Assembly: GCA_900708905.1 (NCBI GenBank)
Contig: CAADRB010000041.1
Coordinates: 509,639 to 573,638, forward strand
Length of the DNA: 64,000 nucleotides
Direction of reading: 5' to 3'
Source: Hymenolepis diminuta
Taxonomy: Eukaryota; Platyhelminthes; Cestoda; Cyclophyllidea; Hymenolepididae
In this document: positions 35,520-47,040 of the stretch, piece after piece
Layout: each line of letters opens with the position of its first letter
Numbering within the stretch: the stretch's first letter is position 1
Program-made: the position numbers and the translations under genes
The notes under the pieces: generated by a model
What the model was told of the DNA's origin: nothing
The model's database searches: none
What the model saw: the letters and a program-made list of their open reading frames with translations, nothing else

Positions 35520-36460
35520 TCAATTGATTTTTATGCCTAATCTAAATAGCACCATTTGCCTTGATTTCACAAATGACCTCCCCGCATCATTTGCCCACAT
35601 CTCCCGCCGTCCAAGAGTGACTGGTTCGGAAATTTCGAGCAAACACAAGATCATACCTCTTTTATGACTTTTCGTTATTTTATTCGCCTCGTTCTTCGGT
35701 ATCGTTGCACGGTAGGTGGTTCGAGCCGCTCGATTCATTTGTAATTCGGCAGGCGACTTACCGTTCATTATCGGAGGAGGAATCGTCCTGTAGATCAGTA
35801 GGAACTTTCGAAAAACTTCCTCCTTCGCATCATCCCTTCTGATTTTAGCTGAAGGTATCTACAATTCTCTGTTTTTCCGTTTGATGGTTGGTGATAAGGA
35901 GGACGCACGAATGTTATCAGTAGTTTCCTATTTGAAGTATTCTTCGAACTGCAACAAACAGATCTCTGTTCCATTGCCTGGTACCAGAGTTCCTGGGAAA
36001 GCATGCATCAAAAAGGTGCGGTCAAGGGCGCTGATAGCCGCTGTAGCACTCGTTGACGTCATTGATATTACTTCCAGCCACTTGGAGTGTCAGTCTATCA
36101 ATAAAAAGCAGGCAACGCCACCGATGGGACCAGCAAAATCAACACGCCCTCTACTCCATGGAGTCTTCGTTGGGGACTAAGGTATGGGTTTTTCACCCGG
36201 AAGGCTCCTAGCAGTATTTTGACATTTGAGGCAACATTTGTCAAACACCTTTGTCTTCGTCCATTCCTCGCCAGCATGTGTATCTTCTGGCTAACGTTTT
36301 CATTCAATTTATCCCTAAATGACTAGAATGAAATTGCCGAACAACGCTTCGATTGAGTGCAGCCGGCACTCCAATTCTCTAATTAAAAGTCAGACAGAAG
36401 TCCACAATAGATAATGCTTGACGACGATGAGACAGATCCAACAAGTTCCCTTTCAAGGAA
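35520..36460 (-). pseudogene. Gypsy integrase pseudogene
   Basis: Fragments in shifting frames give a zinc-binding HLGINxMKTLARR block near 36290, a GPI-type core phrase near 36130, PPYHQPSNGKTE near 35890 (usually around the last acidic catalytic residue) and NGKSPAELQM near 35750. The C-terminal part has FRTSHSW near 35620. Several stops intervene. Confidence 0.7.
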
Positions 36461-36739
36461 GAGGATGTTCACTTTGGTTTCACAAGTCCCATGGCTTTTC
36501 TGATGACTGAGTCTCCCACTGAAACATGCTTTATTTCCTTCGACGTGGCAGGAATATTCCGCATACAGTCAGCTAGAGTGTAATATACATCCTTTTCCAG
36601 AGATACGCTGCTGATGACGATTTCTTTCACAGATGTTTGTTGATTCACAATCAATCATGATTATCTCTCAGTTTGACTGATCTCAGTTGTCCGATATTTG
36701 ATTTCAAAATCATATCATGTCAAAATAATTGTCTAGAGA

Positions 36740-37256
36740 TGAAGAGGGTTCGCCGAATACGTTGCGATGCCTTTCTTAGATCCAAATATTGGTAACAAAT
36801 ACTTGTGACCTATCAGAAGCGTAAAGTGACGACCATAGGCAAATTGATGGGGCCTCCTCACCTCATAACCAATGCAGGTGCTTCTTTCTCAATTTGTTCA
36901 CACTTCTTTTCTGTTGGTGTCGGCGAACAGGATGCGTGAATCACCGACTTCTCTAAGTCATCTGGAAAAACATGTAAGATCACTGCTCCTACACCGTAAC
37001 TTGAAGCACCTGCTGCGATGATTATCACCAATTCTGAATTGTAATGAGTCAGAAGCATACCTGATTGCAGCATGAGTTTCAGCTTCACAAACGCCCTTTG
37101 ACTGTCAGCAGACCAATGCCAAACAGTGTCATTCTGAAGGAGACAATTCAGTAGTCCACAAACCACATGCAAGAAAGGTAGAAAACTGCTGCGGTAATTA
37201 ATTAACCCCAGGAGTGCACAAAGAGTTTGGACATCGGTTGGAGATGGCATGCTCAC
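36740..37256 (-). pseudogene. Gypsy RNase H pseudogene
   Basis: Preceded by LCALLGLINYRSSFLPF, the conserved link between RT and RNase H. It continues with a degenerate RNase H block (SSYGVGAVILHVFPD), in which the first catalytic Asp is not obvious (the frame reads AAGASSYG). The end of the domain (FTLLIGHKYLLPIFGSKK) reads on in another frame to about 36740. Confidence 0.75.
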
Positions 37257-37478
37257 AATAGCTCAACTTCGTTCAGGACAGGACGACGACCTTCCCGGTC
37301 CAAAAATGAAGCCGAGATATTTCATGAATTTTAAGAAGAACTCACACTTCTCTGGCCTTAGACGCCAACCATAATCGGTAATTTATTCAAACAGACGCTC
37401 GATTTGCTCCTTGAGTTCTTCCTTCGTTCTCTCAACTACTATGATATTGTGTTGGAAGGTAGCAGGGACTGTTTTCAC

Positions 37479-37895
37479 TCAGACCGGATGCCTAGTGAAT
37501 TGATATAGAACCTGGTGCGTGTTGATGGTCAGATATTTACAACATTCTGGCTCGACCTCGACTTGAGGATAAGCTTCCGATAAGTCCAGCTTAGCAAAGC
37601 ATTTGTCATCGTTGAGAGTCGCAAATATATCTTCAGCAACAGGAAGAGGATGGTGACTGGATGGAGCTGCACTCAGACCAGTGGGAAAATCGGCACACAA
37701 ACGAACACTGCCATTCTGCTCTCGTACAACCACAATTTGCGGGGCCCATTTAGAGTAGCATATCGATTGCAGAACACCAATTCTTTCAAAATATGACAGC
37801 TCTTCCTCTACGCTTTGCATAACGAGGTAGGGAACTGGGAATTTCGGACGGAAAATTGGTCTCGCATTTTCATTCGGGTATAGGTTTGCTTTCAT
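37479..37895 (-). pseudogene. Gypsy reverse transcriptase fragment
   Basis: An open stretch of 138 codons contains ARPIFRPKFPVPYLV, ERIGVLQSICYSKWAPQIVV, VRLCADFPTGL and CFAKLDLSEAYPQVEVEP, the classic gypsy RT finger and palm signatures. The frame ends at TRHPV before the catalytic YxDD, which should follow in the decayed stretch to 37260. The wording is unmistakable for Ty3/gypsy. Confidence 0.85.
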
Positions 37896-38439
37896 TTTCG
37901 TGTATCGATCTAGGCCGTCTCGGAAAACTGGGGAGCCGTTTAATTATGCCCTCATCCTTATCTCCAGTTGTTCCAATGTTGGATTCGCTTCTCATATCTG
38001 GAATTCTTCTCGTGACTTCTATTCCACTTTCAGGCCTCATTCAAGCTATTATCGGTTGTGCCAATTGAGTCAGAGATGACTTTTCGGCAAGAAGGTAGAT
38101 GATCCACTTCGGAACCTTCAATTTGTCCAACCAATCGAAACCGAGAAGATCCACATCAGATTGATTTGTTATGAAGCATTTTGCAGTAATTTGCTAATTG
38201 CCATAACAAACTTGGCAGTAAAGTTCTTTAAATTTCAAAGTGTCATTAGAAGCGTTTGGGGGTATATGGTTAATTGGTTTCAGTACTAGACAGCCCAAGG
38301 TTCACCTTATCTTTTTTGAAATTAAGGTGATCTTAGTGGTAGTATACTATTGCAACTTGGTTTGCATATCATTACTGACTCGTTAAAACTTCTGTCTTTA
38401 TAGGTTGAACAGACAGCATGTAGAGGATCGAAAGATCCA

Positions 38440-39094
38440 GTAAGTTTTCCACCAATCCTTTTTCTCTTTGAATTACCCTTCATATCGCTTCGGTATTTCG
38501 CTTCTTTATGCCCTTTTTTTCCACAGACATTTAAAATATGATTTTTGTAAGGACAGTCTCAACAATAGTACATTTCGCCGAATAGCCTACATGTTCCTCT
38601 TCCTTGATGGTTGTGCATTTCTTCTGACATAAACATGTTCACAGGCGTCCTGCTGGATCATAGCTGTGCCATCCAGGATAGTCTTTATTTTTCGAAATTC
38701 ATCACCTAAATGCCGTAAAGTGATATCACGCCTTTGTTCAATCTTTCACGAACATCCAAATAGCAGTAATTCCGCAGACCGCAAAAGGAACAAAAGGCAC
38801 TTAAAGTGATTGTTCGGAACACATTTAAAGTGAAATTGTTCCCAATTTTTATTTAATCATTCCAATCCTCATTATTCCTCCTATTCAATGTTAGACATTT
38901 AAAGTACTTGTAAAATTCCGATGATTTTTGCTGAACGGTCTGTAGATAATGAATATAGTCTTTTTGCTTCTTATGGTCCGTGGCTCCCAATCGCTGAAGC
39001 AGAGGTCTACTTCGTTTCTCCTCAGGGATGTCAGCCCGAACTTTCTGAATACATACTCACATTTATTAAACCAATTATGAAAAGTCAGCTCCAC
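38440..39094 (-). pseudogene. Gag-like region with zinc-knuckle remnant
   Basis: The 39094-38891 frame (HNWFNKCEYVFRKF and onward) has the position and style of a gypsy gag. Further along, a degenerate Cys/His knuckle (CGKKGHKEA) lies near 38510. Assignment rests mainly on position upstream of RT. Confidence 0.45.
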
Positions 39095-39100
39095 TTTTCA

Positions 39101-41564
39101 GTCGTGGTGATAGTAAGTGATCTGTAAAACAAGGTCAATTATTATCTTTGAATCAGGTTCAGATGCCTCGTAAACTGTTCACTAACTTCAAAAAGCTTAC
39201 CTTCAGTTGTTTTATTATAATTTCTCTATGGTTCATCTACCTTATGGAATATTTTTACCACTTTTCCATGATTTGTTTGAGTTTATCTGCTTTCGAGAGC
39301 ATTTTCTGCATCATTTTTTTAAATAACGAGTTATTTTTCAAAACCACGTCATCAAATGACGTAATTCTAGCTGACGGTCCCAAAGTATATCTAAAAATAG
39401 TGTTGGAAAGGAAAGAGAAGATAAACTTAAAGACGCTTAAAATTTAAATAGGGATAAATGATAAAATAATTAAACGTTTTTTCATTAAAATTGAAAGAAA
39501 ACATAAAATAAAATTCGAATTTCATTAAGAAAAAAAATTTTATAATTACCATGCTTTTATTTTCTCCTTGGCGCTATGAAATCTTAAAGGAAAATGATTT
39601 TAAAATATCTATTGGTAAGCAAAAACCAGAAAGTATGAATCATATCTCAGTCGCAACTTTAGAGGAATAGTTACATTCTCTGATATTGACGGAGGTGACA
39701 TCAATCATTTGAAAGAAACATTCAGATTCTTTCTCTTTTAACAGGCGAGTAATCATAATTTTCAGTCTAAATTAACATTACTCAAGTTCGGGTTCGAAAA
39801 TCGTTGAATAAATCTCCACAAAAATGAAGTTGGTATCGAATTTAATCAATTATTATTAATTTAAGCAGTACTTTTTGTCATTTTGTCATTTTCCTCGAAA
39901 CAATTTTATTTTTGTCTTCCTCATTTTCCTTATACTTATATGAACAATTAAATGATAATCAAACTATAAGAGTCCCAAATCGCAGTTATGAGAAAATGAT
40001 GTGATGAGAGGGAGGCGAGACAGGAAAAGTGGGAAAGAGACAAAGCGGTGTCTAGCAAGTGTGTTCTACTTCTATCCACCCACGCTTAATTAATGCAGAA
40101 GAAGTAGGTGGTGAGAATAGAGGAATCATTAATCAGTCCATCCCATATTTGAATTCACACTTTTGGAGAGAAGATAAATGAATATTTCTTAGTAAATTAG
40201 CAAGAAAACAGTCATAAAATTTCTATCTGGTGTGATAAGTGAATGAATGCAATTATATATTATTAATTTCAATATTTACCGAAAGGTAAACGACGCACAT
40301 TTCTGCAAGACTTACAATATACAGACATATATTACTTATTCGTTTTAAATCAGAGCGTATAACGTAATAGGTTAGTTATTTAAAAAAAGAGTATAAAGCT
40401 TGCTACTTGGACAAGCGGATTCATAGCTAAGATAGTGAGGAAATTGTTTGGGGAAAGATTAGGGGATTTGATTCAAAGAATGAGATTTTTCCACCCATTC
40501 ATTTCAGCTAGGAATCTAATGCCAATATCCATGATAATACTTTTTCATAAGACGTTTCAACTGATCATAACTATTATAAAATTTAATACAACTAAAAATT
40601 GAAAATTAGAAGTTTTTGTGTGTCAGTGAAGGAGGAACAGTGATCTCGTTCATAGTGCAAGAAATTGCCTTATTTTCCGCAAACACTTGCATAATGTTAG
40701 CAAATTAGCGCTCTTTTGTTTTCATTCAAAACTCATTTATGGAGGATTTACGTTTTCAAAGACAGGAACTGACATTTTGGCTGTTTTAGTCATTACAACA
40801 TGGGTTAACCAAAGACCCCTTCAACGTCTTGATCGGTCCGCCATGACATAATCTAGGCTTTCTGTCCTGTTTTTTCTAATATTTTACAACTAAAATTACA
40901 ATATAAATAACATAGCAAAATTATTGATAAAAAGGTAACAATTCCTATAGGCAAAGTCTGGCGGCTAGAAAACCTGATATTATCACATTTATATTCGGTT
41001 CTGTTCGTGATTATGAATGGATATTTACGTTAACACTGATTTTATAAAATATATTTAAAAGGCAATAAGTATAACATTTCTAAATCCTAATAACTCTAAG
41101 AGGCGCTTTAAACGGTTCGTTTGTTGAGAAAAAATTGAAAAATATTTAGTCACTGGGGGAGGGGGGGGGTACACTAATCAAAAATTATCTCCACAATTTT
41201 GGTGGTTCAGTGTTCATGCATCTTACATCAATTAAAAAATCAGACTAGGAGGAAGGTATGATTTTCTAATGAATCCCTTCTAATATTTGTAACGTTGAAG
41301 ATGATCCATCTCAAATAAGACGATGGCAGGTCTCACGTAAGATTTATCCATTAAAATAAATTATTAACACCACGTAATGTAAGCAAAGTCTGCTCAGCTC
41401 TTCCCAAAATTTGTACTATTCAAATATTTTACGATTACAAGCCAAGTCAAAACGATTTTACAGGTCGAAAAACATCAAAATCTAATAAGAGGTGAAAAAT
41501 TAGGAGATCGAATAGATTTTTAGAATTTAATATTAGAATATTGGAATAGTAATTGGTTCCTTTG
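39101..41564. other. Intergenic, no recognised gene
   Basis: AT-rich; a G-rich run lies at 41155-41169. An open + frame at 39148-39447 is hydrophobic and unrecognised, and probably a shadow of decayed element sequence on the minus strand. Confidence 0.4.
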
Positions 41565-41690
41565 TGTTTTGGTGACGCAGTGGCTAACGTGCTGGTCCTC
41601 AAAATCAGATGATCCGGGTTAAATATCCATTGACGCACACTCTATGGAATCACTAACCGCCCGAATTTGAGTTACTCATGATAGTGTAGG
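41565..41690 (+). repeat. tRNA-derived SINE-like element, copy E
   Basis: Box-A-like GGTGACGCAGTGGCTAACGT at 41571-41590 and box-B-like GATCCGGGTTAAATATCC at 41611-41628, at tRNA-like spacing. The body is short and the usual tail is not evident. Confidence 0.6.
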
Positions 41691-43380
41691 TATATATGTA
41701 TTTCAATCCATTATTTGAAACCAAGAAGGCATGTTTTTATTAAACTATAACATTTCCATAGTGTGAGAAAAGTAATCCGCAATAAAAATGTCCAGAATTT
41801 CAAATGATCTCGAATGTGCCAAGTTACCAGCAAACTGTGATACTTAAGGACTAGTTATTAGAGAAAAAAATATTATGAGGGATGTAATCTAGGATATTTC
41901 AAATGAAGAAAATCTTTAAATCACCATTTAGTTGCATAGATGTGGAAAATTAATGATTTCCTGGTATTAAATGGAATACAATCATACAACAGATGTGCTT
42001 ACTGAAGGTGGGATAATGAAAATTTATTCATAACAAAAAAATGCAAATTATGGCTACACCCCGAACACACAGAATGGTTTTAAGAATTAATCGCTGGCAT
42101 TGGGATACCTCATGTCCCGCTGAATCATATACCTTGGGAATTAGAAATACTCAAAAGTTCTCAATTTGAGAAACTATGGAAAACATAAAATCTGAATTCA
42201 CTGTTTTTAAGTTTTCTGTCATGGAATGTGTTTATATCATTACAATTGTTGGCCTGGAAACTAACGGCTCTATGGAACTAAAGATTGGAATAACGTCACT
42301 AGCCATGTTTTAAATTGACAAATCCAAATCTTCAGCAAACAAATAATTTGATTAATTCAATAAAATTAATTTTTGTCAGAAGAGTCGTCTATTTCTTTTA
42401 GTTCTTTCAAAACTAATGAAGATCTACAATCTTCAGAAAATGAGAAAATTATTTCTTTTTTAACAAATTATTATTGACTAGTTATTGAAAAGTTAACCAA
42501 TGGGCTCGGAGAATAAAATTAGTTCATGTTACTGACGAACAGATGGTTTGAGAAGTAGAAAATAAGACTTGATTGTAAAAATATTTTCGAACAGTATCAA
42601 ATGCGGAAAATTTCAAGACAGTATATTAAAAAAACGTGATCATAGAAACTCAAATTATTATCCTGATCTTGATCTTTTAACAAAAATAGTGGTGAACCGA
42701 CTCTTTCATTTTTAGTGCACTCTTCCCGTTATACAAGTCTAGCTTGGATCTTCGAACATTCAGTGACATAAAATTATTTGAGCGAACGAACGGGATTCTG
42801 TTGAGAATAATGAAATGTTAATCACTTCTTTTATCATACTAGTTTTCAAATATTGTCATTTTGCGGATAAGACATATTTAAGTGCATATAATTCAGTGTA
42901 ATAATACGAAATGATGGCAGAGCAATGATAAATGGCAAATTCTTTATCTACTAATAGCTAAAGTTCATCAACAGTAAACACTAATACGATAAGTAATCAC
43001 AGCACCTTAAATCCAAGTCATAAAACAAAGGTATTAAAGAGTATTCAGTAAATCTGGGCGTTTCCAAAGTTTGTGTTTTACAAATTCAGATTTAAGTAGC
43101 CAATCAGGGAGAGACCACTATAAGCTTATTTAAAAAAGACAGAAGGAGGAATAAAAAGGGCATCATCTGGTACCTAAACTTTAAAGAATAAAGAATCTCT
43201 TCCAGCTTTCTCTTTCTGTGATATGAGAAGTTGCCTTTTCACATTGTCATTGAGTTGCTCATCCAGCCCCTTGAGACTAAGTGGAGAGAGCAAAAGAGGG
43301 GTACTCAGACCACAACAAACGTCCTCAGCTGGGTGACATTTATGAACATAATAACTTTTGGAGGAGGCCGACGGAGGCTG
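41691..43380. other. Intergenic, no recognised gene
   Basis: AT-rich, no coding region or repeat recognised. Confidence 0.4.
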
Positions 43381-44082
43381 TTAATTATGGTATCGGTTGT
43401 GACAGACCGAATACGAATCAACTAGGATTGGAGTGGAGTTTCCTTGGATAGGTCCAGCAAGACTAAGATCAGTGTGAGAACACAGTCTTGGTTGAGAGCA
43501 TATATGATCCCGACGATAACGAGGTGCAGCCTCGCCTGCATTTTGTGCAACCACTTTTGAAACTGCTCCACTTTTGAGGGAACCAGGTTTAGCGAGACGA
43601 CTTCCTTGGGTCACTTGAATGCGTCCTCCACCAATCGCTTATATTAGAGAACGAGCTTTAGTTTAGCTCGGGTGTGGTTACACTGGCCAAAACATTTTAG
43701 GGACTTTTTTTTGGTGAACGATTTAGGAGTTCTGGGGAAAGCTAAATTATAGCAACCTTCTTTGTCCCCTTAGATAGCATATTTGATTTGTCCGATGATC
43801 GAGAAAATAGGATTTTGGGACTAGTTGCTTCTTGGGCACGGTAGATTCGAATACGAGTCGTGTTGGAACTACCTTGGGCATGGAAAATTCTATAGAGTGC
43901 GTAAAATTCGTCACTTTTACACTACCTCTGATTGATGGGTGCAACTTCATATAATCATTGGTTGACAGATCAATAGTTGCAGTAAGAAGCACCTTAGGAG
44001 AGACGATTAAAGCCAGAGGTAGATTAGAAATTTTAGAATTTGTAGAACTTCTACAAATTCTAAAATGTGTTAGAAATATCAA
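43381..44082 (-). other. Coding-like island, possible exon remnants
   Basis: Two open minus-strand stretches (44082-43747 and 43614-43381) have higher GC and host-like codon choice. The second is basic and Ser/Ala-rich (GSRLAKPGSLKSGAVSKVV). In a different frame from the first, a Ser/Lys-rich phrase (RAQEATSPKILFSRSSDK) is also readable. I could not join them with convincing splice sites or name a family. It may be a gene fragment, a transposed exon or a pseudogene. Confidence 0.3.
44030..44066. repeat. Perfect 18-bp inverted repeat with 1-nt centre
   Basis: ATTTTAGAATTTGTAGAA (44030-44047), a single C, then its exact reverse complement (44049-44066). No other feature explains it. Confidence 0.9.
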
Positions 44083-47040
44083 TAAATATTATAATCTTAC
44101 ATTTTGGCAGAAAGAATCTTTATTTCTGTGGAGAAGCTCTCAAACATTGTTGTTTGTTGAAAAACCGAAGTTTAGGTGATTAATCGCATTCTTTCTTAGA
44201 TTCATGCATTCAATAACTAGATAATTTGGTTATTTGCTAGGAATTTGCCAAGTATTTACAAGAGCGTTTCTGTTGTAATTTGCTGCATATTAACACAAAA
44301 CCTGTCAAGAGATTGCCGGAGCCAGGGCAATTAGTCCACCGAATAGAATTAATTCAATATATATACATTTTGTTGAATTGACAAAGATTCATCCTATAAC
44401 CATAATCTAAATATTCTTCTGATTCAGAAAATGTTTATTCAATGACAAAATGATAAAATTCTCATACGTATTTAAAATATTATGAATATGGATTAAGAAC
44501 AACCAGTGAAGCATTCTCAGGCCTCCAGCGGTGGTAATAGTTTAGTTACGTTTGCTCACACATAGCAAATTAAGAAGAAAAAAGAAAGAAATCAAATAGC
44601 TTCTAAAAGGTGCAATTATAGAGAAAACGACCTTGTAGAGATTAAGAGGTATGGAGTGTGACTGATTAGTAGGTTAACGAATAGTAAAGCGATGATAAGA
44701 GTCTCTCCTTAGACAAAGATCGATAAATTAGGACAAATTTGGAGAATTATCGTTAAGTTCTTCGGAAATTTTAGATTTTGCTGAACACAGCTGCCATGTT
44801 TTATCAGGTTATCTCATTAGCTTATTAGGAAAGACTGAGTCCTCAATATTGTCACCTATTTCTTCAAAGATCATAAAAAGAAATGTCAGAATCCTGTTAG
44901 CTATTAAAGAATAAGTGGTACAAACAAGTTACATGTGCATTATCAAACAAGGTCATCTCACTGACAATGAATGAAAGTTGAAATTGCAAAGTATTGGTTA
45001 AATGAGCTAATGCAGCAAAAGTGAGATTTCTATGATGGAAAATTTGAAAATTGAAAAATGCAATTTGCGTGTGATTTGGCTACCCCAGCAAATAAGGTAT
45101 AGACAACATTAAAGTTCTGAAATATGTTCTGAATAAAATAATAGGAATGAGAAGAGGCAATATATATCTTGATATAATATCAAAAACGTCCATTATAAAA
45201 AGTAATTCATTAAAGCGTTTCCCTATCATTAAGTGTTACCATTGATTTTTGTGAAGAAAGAGACGCCGGTTGTAAATAAAAATGTTCACGGGATTTGGCA
45301 CTGAGAGGGAAAGAGTAAAAGGGATAGAGCTTTGATATTGCTTGTACCTAATTACATATTCCATGCAAAAACTCACCTTTACTTGGTGCCAGAATCTCGC
45401 AAAAACAAAATAGGGTTACGCGTGTCCATATTTTTCGGTCTGCATAAAATGCTGTCAACCGTCTCATCATGGCAAAAGATAATCTCTACTTGGTGAAGGT
45501 TGACGTTTTCTATAATAGACATAATGTTTCGGCTTATTGCATTAACCGAAATTTCTTTAAAGTTAATTCGTATCAGCGTTTTATTTATACTGATAAATAA
45601 ATTTGAAAACTAGCAAAGACAATACGGAATCGTGGAAACTTGGTAGCATGCTGATTTCAAAATTGAGTGAAAACTGAAAGGAATGTTTCAAATAAAATAT
45701 CACATGAATTATTTCCATCCTCTAAAAAAAGATTCTTTTTAATGAATTTAGAAATAAAACATGTAACAAAGCTCGTACTTAAGGGTTAAATATATATATG
45801 GGAAGTTCTTTAACACTAACATTAAATTTTGTAGAAAAAGCATATAAGTTTGTCGACATTATCAAGAATATTTCCAACGAAGATCGGCATATTTTGCTGT
45901 AAAAGCAATGAAACAATGTAAATTTATTAAATAGTGACCATAAAAGTAAAAGAGATAAAAGACAACACACTTTAAAAACTTTTCATCGAATGAATAATAA
46001 CAAACAGAATTTTATCCGCTTTCCCACAATAAAAAATATACCAAATCTTTCTACCCTGCTGGGAAGTAAAATAATCCAATGAATAAATTTGAGAAAACCT
46101 GAACTGAAATTCCCTTTGGTCAAGCATAAACCTAAAATTTCAAAAGTCAGAGTAAGGATCGAAATTATATGCAAGGTTGATGTATCCTGAAATAGGGCCC
46201 ATAAATATTTATGATGCTCCATCGAATCCGACCATAGTGAAAAATTGTATAATGATACTTTCAGTAGAAACTGAATATTTAAGTAATTATTTTTCCGATA
46301 GTGACTGACTTTAATGGAACACTGCCAGCTTAATACTGTTGGGTTGAGAAGGTTCACGTTCAGTATTTTCAAAGTGCATTAATTGCATACAATAATAATA
46401 AGCCAAAACGGTAAAAAGATGACAGAATTTGCTTGTTTAGCAGAAAAATAAAATTCCACACTTAAAGTTCCTGGCGTTAAAATTTAAGCAATCTAAGTTG
46501 TGTAATTTAAAATTTAATCATATTGCTATTGACCAAATTAAACTACATAGCAATAGTTTTAACGCTATTAGAAAATATCTTCCACCCAATGTGTTTAAAA
46601 TTAACCTAAGCTTTGCAGAAATAATTGCAAAATTGCTATTGCCTTAGTAATTAATATTAATTCCTTTATTATCAAAAAACTTCTATAATGTTTTAATGAT
46701 ATTTAGTTGTCAATAATTTCCTTTCATTTGCTCATTTAGGAAAAATGATATCCATATACCTACATCAAATCTCCGTCTATGCAATCCATGCTCCTGGTTG
46801 GTTATGAAAAGCATACAGGCACTCTGATTGGTTCTCTGCTCAACCTCAAATGGACACGCGCGTGCGTTATGGGGACATCACAACCTTTAAAAAGGCGGCC
46901 AGCGCGTTGTGTCCCTATTCACCATTTGGGACTGCGGATTAAATCGGACACGTTTTGTGAAATTTCATTACCATTTCTCATCAGAATGAGGAAGTAAGGA
47001 TTTTACTCTCCTCTGATTAAATGATAAATCAAAGGATGCC
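44083..47040. other. Intergenic, GPCR upstream region
   Basis: Apart from the 3' end of the inverted repeat, AT-rich with no recognised gene. From about 46740 the sequence is GC-richer and may hold the GPCR 5' UTR. A possible acceptor (TTGCTCATTTAG) ends at 46739, so a non-coding first exon further upstream is conceivable. Confidence 0.4.

Larger units (their letters stand above)
35460..39100 (-). mobile_element. Decayed Ty3/gypsy LTR retrotransposon
   Basis: Domains occur in canonical gag-PR-RT-RH-IN order on the minus strand. Gag-like sequence lies at 39094-38891, a Cys/His knuckle (CGKKGHKEA) near 38510, and a protease-RT linker with LLGFDWLDKL near 38130. RT is at 37895-37479, RNase H at 37256-36740, and integrase about 36460-35520. 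The LLGxDW linker is typical of gypsy elements related to the flatworm CsRn1 group; the clade is inferred. Many stops and frameshifts. No LTR pair was found, so ends are approximate. Confidence 0.8.

Noticed and set aside
35881..36180. A plus-strand protein of 99 codons
   Set aside because: It is antisense to the gypsy integrase, whose motifs are read on the minus strand.
35043..39100. An endogenous virus
   Set aside because: The domain order and motifs are those of a Ty3/gypsy retrotransposon and no envelope-like region is visible.
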